Assembly (NCBI RefSeq): GCF_013402795.1
Contig: NZ_CP058595.1
Coordinates: 2,013,848 to 2,077,847, forward strand
DNA: 64,000 bases
Source of the DNA: Costertonia aggregata
GTDB lineage: Bacteria; Bacteroidota; Bacteroidia; Flavobacteriales; Flavobacteriaceae
Direction of reading: 5' to 3'
Shown piece by piece: positions 7,705 to 16,481 of this stretch. Every line of letters starts with the position of its first letter. The stretch's first letter is position 1. The notes under the pieces are model-generated. The model had not been told where the DNA came from. It was given only the letters and a program-made list of their open reading frames with translations, and did not search any database. The translations under genes were made by a program, and so were the position numbers.

Positions 7705-9333
7705 ATGAAGAAGTATTTCAACCTTTTTGATTTCAAACAAAAAATAGATTATAAGACCGAAATCCTATCGGGCCTAACCGTGGCATTGGCGTTGGTGCCA
7801 GAGGCAATAGCATTTGCCTTAATTCCGGGGTTTTCTCCGTTGACAGGATTGTATGCCGCCTTTATCTTATGTTTGGTCACTTCCATCTTGGGGGGGCGGC
7901 CTGGTATGATTTCCGGTGCTACCGGTGCAGTTGCCGTAATATTCGTGGGATTGATTTTGGAACTTAAACGAACTTTTCCCGGAATTGAACCTGAAACTAT
8001 ATTGAACTATGTTTTTGCCACGGTGATCATAGCAGGAATTTTACAGATTTTGGCAGGAGTTCTCAGGTTGGGTAAATTCATAAGATTGGTGCCGCACCCG
8101 GTAATGTTCGGATTTGTGAACGGACTGGCCATTATAATTTTCATGGCGCAATTCCCTAATTTTTATCAGAAAGGCACAGATGAACTTTTGAGCGGAACAC
8201 CCATGTACGTGATGTTGGGTCTAACACTTTTAACAATGTTGATTATTTGGGGGTTCCCAAAACTCACCAAAGCGGTGCCATCTTCCTTACTTGCAATTAT
8301 TGTAGTTTCAGCCATTGTAATCGGTTTTGGCGTAGAAACGTTAACGGTAGCCGATACCATGCGTGCCGGAGAAACCATAAAAGGGGGCTTTCCGCCACTA
8401 TCAATCCCTCAATTGCCCCTTACATGGGACACGTTCAAGATAATCATCCCTTATGCGGGCATTGTTGCCGGTGTGGGATTGATTGAAAGTTTATTAACAT
8501 TGAATATCATTGATGAAATAACGGAAACCCGTGGCAGTGGCAATAAAGAATGTGTGGCCCAAGGTACGGCGAACATACTTTCCGGGTTTCTTTCCGGTAT
8601 GGGCGGTTGTGCGATGATCGGGCAGAGTTTGATCAATACATCTTCCGGGGCAAGGGCACGGCTTTCAGGAATTACCGCGGCGATAATGTTGTTGGTGTTT
8701 ATTATGTTCGGTTCCAGTTTAATAGAACAGTTGCCCATGGCAGCATTGGTAGGTCTTATGTTTATGGTAGCTATCGGAACTTTTGAGTGGGCAAGTTTTA
8801 AGACATTTCGTAAAATGCCCCATTCCGATGTTATTGTAATGGTACTGGTAACCTTGATAACGGCCATAACACATAATTTAGCGGTAGCGGTACTTCTAGG
8901 GGTTATAATTTCGGCTTTGGCCTATTCTTGGGAAAACGCCAAACGTATTCGTGCCAGAAAACATACCGATGAAAACGGAGTGAAACATTATGAAATCTAT
9001 GGTCCCTTGTTCTTTGGGTCGACAACCTTATTTGCAGAAAAGTTCAATATTCAGAATGACCCCAATGAAGTAATCATTGATTTTAAGGAAAGTAGGGTAG
9101 CCGATATGTCGGGAATCGAAGCGCTGAATAAAATTACCGAACGTTATGCCAAAGCGGGTAAGAAAGTGCATTTAAGACACTTGAGTAAAGATTGTATCCG
9201 TCTTTTAGAAAATGCCGATGACATTATAGATGTAAATGTTTTGGAAGATCCCACTTATAAAGTAGTGGTTGATAATCCTAAAACCAAAGATGATACGGAC
9301 TCAAATAACCCTTTCAAGGTCTGGGGCCTATAA
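7705..9333 (+). CDS. SulP family anion transporter with STAS domain
   Basis: This 542-residue inner-membrane protein belongs to the SulP/SLC26 family, which moves sulfate, bicarbonate or other anions. About 10-12 hydrophobic helices fill residues 20-420. The N-terminal LTVALALVPEAIAFALIPG and the GSGNKECVAQGTANILSG segment are family signatures. A cytoplasmic STAS domain (about 440-525) follows, with VIIDFKESRVADMSGIEAL as its conserved strand-helix core. Substrate cannot be assigned from sequence; no sulfate-assimilation or carbonic-anhydrase gene is adjacent. It has its own promoter-like site and ends in a strong bidirectional terminator. Confidence 0.92.
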   Translation: MKKYFNLFDFKQKIDYKTEILSGLTVALALVPEAIAFALIPGFSPLTGLYAAFILCLVTSILGGRPGMISGATGAVAVIFVGLILELKRTFPGIEPETILNYVFATVIIAGILQILAGVLRLGKFIRLVPHPVMFGFVNGLAIIIFMAQFPNFYQKGTDELLSGTPMYVMLGLTLLTMLIIWGFPKLTKAVPSSLLAIIVVSAIVIGFGVETLTVADTMRAGETIKGGFPPLSIPQLPLTWDTFKIIIPYAGIVAGVGLIESLLTLNIIDEITETRGSGNKECVAQGTANILSGFLSGMGGCAMIGQSLINTSSGARARLSGITAAIMLLVFIMFGSSLIEQLPMAALVGLMFMVAIGTFEWASFKTFRKMPHSDVIVMVLVTLITAITHNLAVAVLLGVIISALAYSWENAKRIRARKHTDENGVKHYEIYGPLFFGSTTLFAEKFNIQNDPNEVIIDFKESRVADMSGIEALNKITERYAKAGKKVHLRHLSKDCIRLLENADDIIDVNVLEDPTYKVVVDNPKTKDDTDSNNPFKVWGL

Positions 9334-9357
9334 ATTGTTCATCCCACTACTAAAATC

Positions 9358-9393
9358 AAAAAGCCGTTATCTCAAAAAGAGTAACGGCTTTTT
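9358..9393. terminator. Bidirectional intrinsic terminator
   Basis: A perfect 12-bp stem (9358-9369 with 9382-9393), AAAAAGCCGTTA against TAACGGCTTTTT, supplies T tracts on both strands. It lies between the convergent SulP and cytochrome c genes and can serve both. Confidence 0.9.
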
Positions 9394-9416
9394 AGTGAAA
9401 AATCTTTTTAAACAGT

Positions 9417-9896
9417 CTACAAAGTCCGTAAATATTCCGCTACTTCTTTGGTTTCGTCCTCGGTTAAATTCTGATTCAACATTATAGCGTTGTTATATTC
9501 TTTTAAAAGTGCTTTGGCAATAGGGTCTTCCCTAAGCATGCCATCAGGATTAATGATCATGTTCATGACCCAGGCCGGACTTCTACGCTCGTAAACGCCT
9601 TTTAACGCAGGCCCTATCATACGTTGTTCGGCCATGTGGCATGCAGTACAGATCGCATTGAATTTAGCCTCTCCTGCAGCGGCCATTTCGGCGTTAATCT
9701 CATCGGAAAACGTTACATCTTTAAAAGGGCCAACACCATCATTGTCCATATCAACGGGAACACCTTCTGATGCATCGGCAGATTTCTTTTCGGTTTTGGT
9801 ACGATTCATTTCAAAACCATCTTTTTTTTCCTTTTTTTCTTCTCCACAACTTGTTAATATAGCCGCTATGGCTATAAGGCTCATTATTTTTTTCAT
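9417..9896 (-). CDS. Cytochrome c family lipoprotein
   Basis: The 159-residue precursor has a lipoprotein signal peptide with lipobox LTSC (Cys17), a charged Lys/Glu linker, and a class I cytochrome c domain in the second half. The heme-attachment motif is CTACH (CxxCH) within FNAICTACHMAEQ. A downstream Met (in NPDGMLRED, or one slightly later) is the likely distal heme ligand, and the C-terminal helix ends KEVAEYLRTL. It should be a membrane-tethered periplasmic electron carrier. It follows the YheT-like hydrolase gene on the same strand by about 40 bp, so the three genes bestrophin, yheT-like and this one may be co-transcribed. Confidence 0.88.
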   Translation of the reverse strand: MKKIMSLIAIAAILTSCGEEKKEKKDGFEMNRTKTEKKSADASEGVPVDMDNDGVGPFKDVTFSDEINAEMAAAGEAKFNAICTACHMAEQRMIGPALKGVYERRSPAWVMNMIINPDGMLREDPIAKALLKEYNNAIMLNQNLTEDETKEVAEYLRTL

Positions 9897-9938
9897 CTAA
9901 AAATATATTTGAGGTACTAAGATAAGAATTAGGGCAAT

Positions 9939-10901
9939 TTAAAGCACATCTTGTATAAAGTTTATTGCCCTTTTTTCGGTGTAGGTAGTACTTTGTTTGT
10001 CAAAAAAACCTACATGACCGCCATATTTGGGCATTTCTAAATATATGAACGAATTTTGTTCCGCCTCTTCCACAGGATAACATTCCTCTCCCAAAAATGA
10101 ATCATTTTCGGCATTTATAATCAGAGTAGGGGTCTGTATTCTTGGTAAGAATTGTAGGCAGCTAGACTTGGTATAGTAATCCATAGCGTTGGCAAACCCA
10201 TGCGCTTTACTGGTGTAAACATCATCAAAATCCTTTAAGGTCTCTATGCGTTTTATATCGTTTTTGGTAATTCTTTTGGGAAACAACCGCTGTTTTATCC
10301 GCAACTTCGCCAATAAGTGTTTTTTGAATCGTTGGGCATATAAATAATTTTTGGGCCTCAAAAGCGCCCTTAGCGAACTGTGCAGGTCACAAGGTACCGA
10401 TACTGCAACTGCACCTTTGATTTGCTGGGGTATATTATCGTTTTCGCCCAAATACTTCAATGCTAGATTTCCACCAAGACTAAATCCTTTTACATAGATT
10501 TCCGAATAGTCCCTCTCGTTCAAAATGTACTGCACCACAGCATCCAAATCTTCGGTAGCCCCAGAGTGGTAGGAACGGTACAATCGATTAGGTTCCCCGC
10601 TGCATCCTCTAAAATTCACGGCACATGCGTCAAAACCGTTTTGATTGAAAATTTTTGCACTACCCGTAATGTAAGGTCGCTGTGCATCACCTTCCAGACC
10701 ATGTAGCAAGATAACCAGCCTTTTTGAATGATTATCCGTATAACTCCAGTCCATATCTAAGAAATCCCCGTCCGGTAGTTCCAAACGCTCTCTTTGTTGT
10801 GCAACACCGTTTACTTTACGAAAGAGCCCTGAATATATGGTGGAAAAATGACCATTTTTTAGGAACAATGATGGATTGTAAACAGATTTTACTACAGGCA
10901 T
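9939..10901 (-). CDS. YheT-family alpha/beta hydrolase
   Basis: This is a 320-residue alpha/beta hydrolase of the YheT/ABHD1-3 type. The oxyanion region is HGLEGDAQRPYITG, the nucleophile elbow is GFSLGGN, and the catalytic His lies in YGGHVGFFD near the C-terminus; an Asp in NAENDSFLG completes a plausible triad. The family acts on lipid or ester substrates, but the bacterial substrate is unknown. I chose the ATG at 10901, which overlaps the TGA stop of the bestrophin gene by one base (TGATG); an in-frame TTG one codon upstream is less likely. This tight junction suggests translational coupling. Confidence 0.88.
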   Translation of the reverse strand: MPVVKSVYNPSLFLKNGHFSTIYSGLFRKVNGVAQQRERLELPDGDFLDMDWSYTDNHSKRLVILLHGLEGDAQRPYITGSAKIFNQNGFDACAVNFRGCSGEPNRLYRSYHSGATEDLDAVVQYILNERDYSEIYVKGFSLGGNLALKYLGENDNIPQQIKGAVAVSVPCDLHSSLRALLRPKNYLYAQRFKKHLLAKLRIKQRLFPKRITKNDIKRIETLKDFDDVYTSKAHGFANAMDYYTKSSCLQFLPRIQTPTLIINAENDSFLGEECYPVEEAEQNSFIYLEMPKYGGHVGFFDKQSTTYTEKRAINFIQDVL

Positions 10902-11917
10902 CAATACAAAATATTATCCTTGGGAGCTACGGGTTCCGGTAGGTCTTTTTCATTCAACATATCCCGCAAATCTATTTCGATGGTTCTACAAAGGGCTGTC
11001 ATGGGTACATCGTTGATACGGCCCTCAAAAGGATCTTCGCTATTGTCCCCAATAGTTTCCATGGTCGTAAATATCCAAGAGATCAATACCGAAAAGGGAA
11101 TCATCAAAAAAACGTACCAAGCTTCTATTGCGCCAACGGTAGCCATAGAGTCATCTTCGAAAACATCCAATAGGCCAAAAGGTAGGAGCAGTACGAATAT
11201 CCATGTAAAGACTTTGGAAAAGTAACCATATTGCCTAGGGAACGGCGTATTTTTAATGCGCTCGCATTTGCCCTGTAGGTTATAGAATTCCTCTAATAGC
11301 GATTGCATCTGGTCTTCTTGAAAACCATCCAATATCTCTTTTTCCTTTAATGTGCAAATGTCGAATGCTTGGTTTTTTACCAAATGTGTGGCAGGGTTGA
11401 CCCGTTTTGCCAAATCATCGAACTCTTTAACGCTGATAAATGGTTGTGCTGCATTACAGGAAATATTACGTTCATTATGCCTATCAAAAACTTTTTCTAC
11501 CATTTTATTCTCCTTAATGGCCCAAGATTTGGGCTGGCGTAGCTGTACCCGCACTGCATTAATCCACGCAATGTGCCTATAGATCATTTGAGTATGCATT
11601 TTTTTGTCGAACTCCGAATCGTCGGTTTTCACAAAACTTAACACCTGTATGGCCCAAGTGCGGCTGTAGTTTACGATACCGCCCCAAATTTTGCGACCTT
11701 CCCAAAAACGATCATAGCTTTGGCTGTTTTTAAAACCGATATAAAATGCCACTGCAATACCGATTACACTTAGGGGCTGAAAAGGAACATCTATAAAATC
11801 CCATCCCAAAAAATGATATATGCAAAAGATGGATGAAGCGTACAATGTGAAAAAAATAAAATTTTTCCAAGCGTACCTTAGAATAAGCCCCCAACCAATA
11901 TTGCGTTTAATGTACAT
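10901..11917 (-). CDS. Bestrophin family ion channel protein
   Basis: The 338-residue membrane protein matches the bacterial bestrophin (UPF0187/YneE) family. It starts MYIKRNIGWGLILRYAWKN, has an early pair of helices (about 20-70), the conserved FKNSQSYDRFWEGRKIWGG segment and a later helical pair around 235-275. Homologues form pentameric anion or cation channels in the inner membrane. The ion and physiological role are not evident here. It is first in a minus-strand run with the YheT-like hydrolase and the cytochrome c lipoprotein. The start is an ATG at 11917, and no promoter match was found. Confidence 0.92.
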   Translation of the reverse strand: MYIKRNIGWGLILRYAWKNFIFFTLYASSIFCIYHFLGWDFIDVPFQPLSVIGIAVAFYIGFKNSQSYDRFWEGRKIWGGIVNYSRTWAIQVLSFVKTDDSEFDKKMHTQMIYRHIAWINAVRVQLRQPKSWAIKENKMVEKVFDRHNERNISCNAAQPFISVKEFDDLAKRVNPATHLVKNQAFDICTLKEKEILDGFQEDQMQSLLEEFYNLQGKCERIKNTPFPRQYGYFSKVFTWIFVLLLPFGLLDVFEDDSMATVGAIEAWYVFLMIPFSVLISWIFTTMETIGDNSEDPFEGRINDVPMTALCRTIEIDLRDMLNEKDLPEPVAPKDNILY

Positions 11918-12043
11918 ATATTAATATTCTTTAAAGATCGAAAGGATTAGGTTTTGTTAAGCCGATTGTTAAAAATAGACAAAAGTTTGATAATTCGTGG
12001 GATTCATTAAAATCAGAAACTAAACTTTATCGTAAATTTAAGG

Positions 12044-12319
12044 ATGGCTTTACGTGCAAGAAAATGTGAACACCTACAGGTGGTTTCCAAGATTAAAAAA
12101 CCAAAATCCCAAGAATGCAATGAATGTATAAAAACCGGAGATTCCTGGGTGCATTTACGCACTTGCCAAGATTGCGGTATAACCCTGTGCTGTGATAGTT
12201 CTCCCAATAAACACGCCAGTAAGCATTCAACCTCGCACGGGCATCCTGTGATTATTTCTGCGGAGCCCAATGAAAAATGGATGTGGTGTTACGTACATCA
12301 ACAAATTTCTAGATACTAA
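12044..12319 (+). CDS. UBP-type zinc finger protein
   Basis: The 91-residue protein is essentially one UBP-type (BUZ) zinc finger. Zinc ligands are visible as CEHL near the N-terminus, CNEC, CQDCGITLCC and a run of His residues (KHASKH, STSHGH). In eukaryotes this fold binds the C-terminal Gly-Gly of ubiquitin; bacteria generally lack ubiquitin, so the ligand here is unknown. It lies 5 bp upstream of a cNMP-binding/thioredoxin-reductase-like gene, and this pairing recurs in other bacteria as far as I know. The ATG at 12044 is the only sensible start. The two proteins probably act together. Confidence 0.88.
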   Translation: MALRARKCEHLQVVSKIKKPKSQECNECIKTGDSWVHLRTCQDCGITLCCDSSPNKHASKHSTSHGHPVIISAEPNEKWMWCYVHQQISRY

Positions 12320-12324
12320 ATACA

Positions 12325-13980
12325 ATGAGCGACCCAAGATTTCCGGAACTTACCCAACGCCAGATAAACCAATTAAAAGACTATGGCAAAATCGAAAATT
12401 ACACCAAAAATACCCGGGTCTTTTCTTTAGGGGACCTGCAATATGATTTTTTTGTCGTATTGGAAGGTTCTATATCAATAGAAGATCCCACAAATGATAA
12501 TGCCATAATTGTAGAGCATAAAAAAAATGAATTCTCGGGCGATAGTGGAATGTTATCCAACCGCAGTGCACAATTTCATGCCATTGCCAACGCAAATACC
12601 AGTCTTCTGCGGTTGACCCCATTAGAACTACGAAGAGCGATAACCAAGCACAGCGATATTAGCGATATACTTCTCAATGCATTTTTACTGCGTCAGCAAA
12701 CCGTGCTCAATGAATTTACGGGAGGGCTAAAACTACTTGGTTCTGGTAACTCAAAAGAGACCTATGCCATTCGCGACTTTATGGAAAAGAACCATATTTG
12801 GTATAATTTTTTGGATGTTGAACGGTCAGATGAGGCAAAAAATCTGTTACTGAACTTTAACCTCTCGGAAGAGGACTTGCCTATTTTAATCACCAGCGAT
12901 TCCAAGATATGTAAAAACCCATCGTTGGATTCGGTCGCCCGAAATTCAGGGGTTCTTATGGACTTTGAGGATAAAATTTTTGACCTTTTGGTCATAGGAG
13001 CAGGACCTGCCGGGTTGGCGGCCAGCGTCTACGCCGCTTCCGAAGGTTTGGATGTGGTTACCATAGATAGTAATGCTCCCGGTGGGCAAGCGGGAAAGAG
13101 CTCAAAAATCGAGAATTATTTGGGGTTTCCCACGGGAATATCAGGTAACGATTTGGCGAATAGGGCATACGTACAGGCACAAAAGTTTGGCTGTAACATC
13201 TCCATTCCGCACAGGGCGAAAAGTATTGAACATACGGGCAGCTATTTTATATTATGCGCCACCAATGGAAAAGAAATTAAATCCAAGGCTTTAATGGCCG
13301 CTACCGGGGCAAGTTACAGTAGACTGCCATTAAAAAATATTGATAAATATGAAGGTAGCGGGGTATATTATTCCGCTACGGGAATGAATGCATCTTCTTG
13401 TAAAGATGAAATTGTTGGTGTTGTAGGTGGGGGCAATTCTGCGGGGCAGGCAGCATTATTTCTTGCCGACCATGCCGAGGAAGTACATGTAATTTTACGT
13501 GGAGGCGATTTAGGGGCTAAAATGAGCGACTATTTGGTACAGCGTATTGAAGCGGCATCAAACATTTTTGTGCATTTGTTTACCCAAGTGACACAACTGA
13601 ACGGCGAGTATCATTTGGAATCCTTGATTTTGGAAACCAAAGAAGGGGAAAGGATAGAAAAACCGATTACCAATCTATTTACTTTCATAGGGGCTAAACC
13701 TGGTACAGACTGGCTAAAAGGTTTAGTGGCCACTGATGAAAAAGGATTTATTTGTACAGGACCCGGTATAAAAGAAGAGGATTTGCACATATGTTCTATT
13801 TTTAAAAATAGAAAACCACAATCACTTGAAACCAGCATTCCTGGGTTCTTTGCCGTTGGTGATGTAAGAAAAGGCTCCGTGAAAAGAGTGGCTTCGGCCG
13901 TTGGTGAGGGTTCAATGGCAATAAGTCAAGTGCATCAATTTTTAGGGGAGTTGAGCGCTAGCCAAACAACCGTAGTTTAG
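12325..13980 (+). CDS. cNMP-binding / thioredoxin-fold / thioredoxin-reductase-like fusion flavoprotein
   Basis: This 551-residue soluble protein has three parts. Residues about 15-130 form a cyclic-nucleotide-binding-like beta barrel. Residues about 140-215 look like a glutaredoxin/thioredoxin fold with no CxxC. Residues about 217-551 are a thioredoxin-reductase-like flavoprotein: FAD motif GAGPAG at 225-230, GGQAG, an NADPH motif VVGGGNSAGQ, and a second FAD motif near FFAVGDVRKGSVKRVASAVGEG. The redox-active CxxC of true thioredoxin reductase is absent; the position reads YYSATGMNASSC. It is therefore not a classical thioredoxin reductase. The zinc-finger gene just upstream is its likely partner. 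Confidence 0.85.
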   Translation: MSDPRFPELTQRQINQLKDYGKIENYTKNTRVFSLGDLQYDFFVVLEGSISIEDPTNDNAIIVEHKKNEFSGDSGMLSNRSAQFHAIANANTSLLRLTPLELRRAITKHSDISDILLNAFLLRQQTVLNEFTGGLKLLGSGNSKETYAIRDFMEKNHIWYNFLDVERSDEAKNLLLNFNLSEEDLPILITSDSKICKNPSLDSVARNSGVLMDFEDKIFDLLVIGAGPAGLAASVYAASEGLDVVTIDSNAPGGQAGKSSKIENYLGFPTGISGNDLANRAYVQAQKFGCNISIPHRAKSIEHTGSYFILCATNGKEIKSKALMAATGASYSRLPLKNIDKYEGSGVYYSATGMNASSCKDEIVGVVGGGNSAGQAALFLADHAEEVHVILRGGDLGAKMSDYLVQRIEAASNIFVHLFTQVTQLNGEYHLESLILETKEGERIEKPITNLFTFIGAKPGTDWLKGLVATDEKGFICTGPGIKEEDLHICSIFKNRKPQSLETSIPGFFAVGDVRKGSVKRVASAVGEGSMAISQVHQFLGELSASQTTVV

Positions 13981-14045
13981 AAATGACAGACAAACCGTTG
14001 CATGCTTTAACTTTGAGAGTTGAAAAAAAACGGCTATTTAATCTT

Positions 14046-15020
14046 TTATTTTGGATATGTTTCCAACACTTTGATTTGTTCTTCGATAGCCGATTTGAAT
14101 TCTGATTTTAAGTTGGATATTAATTTTGATACAGGAACCGAATCATCTATCAAAGCGGAACCCTGGCCAGCCGACCAAATGGTTTTCCATGCCTTGGCTT
14201 CGGTATCGAGCTCTTTTCCAAAATCTATTTTCACATCTTTTTTCAAATCCTCTTCGGTAAGTCCGGCTGCTTTTAGGCTTGCCCCTAAAAAATTGGCATG
14301 TACCCCAGATATGGCTGCGGTATATACTACATCGCTAGCTCCGGCATCAATGATCATTTTTTTGTATTCCTCTGGGGCTTTTGCCTCATCGGTATTGATA
14401 AATCGTGTACCCATGTAGGCCAAATCTGCACCCATTTGCATAGCAGAGGCAATGTCTCGCCCGGTACTGATACAGCCGGATAAAATAATGGTCTTATGAA
14501 AGAATTTTTTGATTTCGGCCACAAGGGTCATGGGGTTTATGGTACCTGCATGTCCGCCAGCACCGGCAGCGACAAGTATCAGGCCATCCACGCCAGCTTC
14601 CTGTGCTTTTTCTGCATGGCGTTTTTTGACAATATCGTGAAAAACCAGTCCACCATAACTATGAATGGCATCTACGACCATTGACACTGCTCCCAATGAA
14701 GTAATGATAATAGGTACTTTATGCTTTACACAAAGCTTGATGTCGGCCTCTAATCTTGGATTCGTAGGATGAACAATTAAATTTACCCCGAACGGGGCAG
14801 GTTTTTTACCAGTCTCCTTTTCAAATTCTTCGAGCTCCGACTTTATCTCGATAAGCCATTCCTCAAAACCTTCGCTTGTTCTTTGATTAAGGGCCGGGAA
14901 CGTGCCTACAATACCGTTTTTACAGCATTCAACGACCAATTTTGGACCGGAAATCAAAAACATGGGTGCGGCAATGGCAGGTAAGGAAAGGTGTTGGATA
15001 AAATCGGGTCTTTGACTCAT
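14046..15020 (-). CDS. Nitronate monooxygenase family flavoprotein
   Basis: The 324-residue FMN-dependent TIM-barrel protein resembles nitronate monooxygenase (2-nitropropane dioxygenase), with similarity to FabK. Diagnostic segments are the N-terminal LPAIAAPMFLISGP, the glycine-rich VAAGAGGHAG, the barrel strand IILSGCISTGRDIASAMQMG and ADLAYMGTRF, which bind FMN phosphate. Such enzymes detoxify nitronates like propionate 3-nitronate. Lack of fatty-acid genes nearby argues against FabK. It diverges from a thioesterase gene, with 107 bp between. The start is an ATG at 15020. Confidence 0.88.
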   Translation of the reverse strand: MSQRPDFIQHLSLPAIAAPMFLISGPKLVVECCKNGIVGTFPALNQRTSEGFEEWLIEIKSELEEFEKETGKKPAPFGVNLIVHPTNPRLEADIKLCVKHKVPIIITSLGAVSMVVDAIHSYGGLVFHDIVKKRHAEKAQEAGVDGLILVAAGAGGHAGTINPMTLVAEIKKFFHKTIILSGCISTGRDIASAMQMGADLAYMGTRFINTDEAKAPEEYKKMIIDAGASDVVYTAAISGVHANFLGASLKAAGLTEEDLKKDVKIDFGKELDTEAKAWKTIWSAGQGSALIDDSVPVSKLISNLKSEFKSAIEEQIKVLETYPK

Positions 15021-15127
15021 GAAATTATTTTTAAGCTTAAATTTAACGATAAATTGTTAGCCATCTCTATGTGCTTTTCCAAAACTATGGTATTTTTATG
15101 ATTATTATGCACACATAACAAAATATA

Positions 15128-15604
15128 ATGTACCTAAAGGAATTCGAAATACGATGGAGCGATGTTGACGCTAATCGGCATTTGGCCAATTCGGCCTACT
15201 TGAACTATATGAGCCATACACGTATGGCCTATTTAATGGAGCTGGGATTTGACCAAAAAACATTGGCACAGCATGAGATTGGGCCCGTGGTGTTCTATGA
15301 ACATATCTACTATTTCAAAGAGGCTTTCCCCGGTAGGCCCATTAAGGTCTCAATGGAAATTATGGGTATGAGCGAGGATGCTAAATTTTTTGAGTTCCAT
15401 CATAACTTCTATGATTATAAGGGAAGGCATTTGGCACATTGTGAGATGATGGGCGCTTGGATGGACCTTAAAACACGTAACCTTACCGGATTGACGAACG
15501 AGTTTTTGAAAACCTTTAGTGGGGCCGAAAAAGCGGAAGGGTTTCGAGTATTGACCAAAGAAGATACCAGAAGATTTGCCAAGACCCCTAAAGATTTGGC
15601 TTAG
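15128..15604 (+). CDS. 4HBT-type hot-dog thioesterase
   Basis: The 158-residue protein is a single hot-dog fold acyl-CoA thioesterase of the YbgC/4HBT group. The N-terminal strand reads EIRWSDVDANRHLANSAYL, where the Asp and the Asn-x-x-His-like arrangement mark the active-site helix start. Later strands contain FEFHHNFYDYKGRHLAHCE. It would hydrolyse acyl-CoA or acyl-ACP in the cytosol; the chain length is not predictable. Its 3' end overlaps the convergent EamA transporter gene by 17 bp. The start is an ATG at 15128. Confidence 0.87.
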   Translation: MYLKEFEIRWSDVDANRHLANSAYLNYMSHTRMAYLMELGFDQKTLAQHEIGPVVFYEHIYYFKEAFPGRPIKVSMEIMGMSEDAKFFEFHHNFYDYKGRHLAHCEMMGAWMDLKTRNLTGLTNEFLKTFSGAEKAEGFRVLTKEDTRRFAKTPKDLA

Positions 15605-16481
15605 GTTTTCTGCTGGCTAGATAAACGCCTACCAACACTAGAATCGTGGCGACCAGTTTGACAATCGTAAGACCGTCTTTTCCAGTAACGATAGCGAACA
15701 GAATTCCAAAAATGGGCTGAACATATATAAAAGCACCAATAGTAGACGCTTTTAATTCGGTCATGGCAAAAATATTAAAGAGATACGTCATGAATGTTGT
15801 GCATAGGACAACGAACAATATTACACCGTAGGCCCACAAGGGCATTGTTACCCAATCGATTTCTAAAAATTCAGGTAGTGTCATCGGCAGATTGATGATT
15901 GCGGCAACAGTAAACAACCAGCGCATTAGTGTAAACGGATGATATTTTTCCACCAATTTTTTGGCAACTATCAAATAGCTGCCATAGGCAATTGCATTAA
16001 TGATAAAAAGCGTATTCCCTAAAGGAATATTAGGGGCATCTTGTCGTATTTCCATACCAAAAAGCACTAAAGCAAGTGCGCCTACGAATCCGAATATGAT
16101 ACCTAGACTTTTGTTCAGGGTAATACGTTCTTTCAAGAAGAAAGCGGATAGGGCAACTACAATTATGGGGCTTATGGTAACCAAAACAGCACTGTTTATA
16201 GGTGTTGAAAGCTCAAGCCCTTTAAAAAAAGAAAGCATATTAACGACCATTCCCAACAATGCCGCAACAACCAAACGGCCCCAATCCTTTTTTTCAATCT
16301 TTTCTTTTGGACCAAGAAATGAAATCCCCCAAAATAGAATAGCTGCCCCAAAGACCCTTAAAAAGATAAAGCCGAACGGTTTTACGTAAACAGGCATAAC
16401 CTCCTTGGCAATAGTATGGTTGATGCCATATATTGTTGTAGCACCAATAGCGGCCAATATGGCTAAGGTCCGCTTGCTCAA
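15588..16481 (-). CDS. EamA/DMT-family transporter
   Basis: This 297-residue inner-membrane protein has about ten hydrophobic helices arranged as two EamA repeats (about residues 5-140 and 155-290), the DMT superfamily pattern. Segments such as FLRVFGAAILFWG and NSAVLVTISPIIVVALSAFFL are typical. The substrate, probably a metabolite exported from the cell, cannot be told from sequence. The start appears to be a TTG at 16481 that overlaps the TGA stop of the upstream ArsC-like gene as TTGA, arguing for translational coupling. No ATG fits upstream. Confidence 0.88.
   Translation of the reverse strand: MSKRTLAILAAIGATTIYGINHTIAKEVMPVYVKPFGFIFLRVFGAAILFWGISFLGPKEKIEKKDWGRLVVAALLGMVVNMLSFFKGLELSTPINSAVLVTISPIIVVALSAFFLKERITLNKSLGIIFGFVGALALVLFGMEIRQDAPNIPLGNTLFIINAIAYGSYLIVAKKLVEKYHPFTLMRWLFTVAAIINLPMTLPEFLEIDWVTMPLWAYGVILFVVLCTTFMTYLFNIFAMTELKASTIGAFIYVQPIFGILFAIVTGKDGLTIVKLVATILVLVGVYLASRKPKPNL

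Noticed and set aside
8451..8867. Minus-strand frame of 138 codons inside the SulP gene
   Set aside because: It lies wholly within an intact, well-recognised transporter gene and its translation resembles no known fold.
12325..13980. Bona fide thioredoxin reductase (trxB)
   Set aside because: The redox CxxC between the NADPH-domain strands is missing and two extra N-terminal domains are fused.
14046..15020. FabK enoyl-ACP reductase as identity of the nitronate monooxygenase-like protein
   Set aside because: Similar fold, but no fatty-acid synthesis genes are nearby and the sequence segments fit nitronate monooxygenase better.
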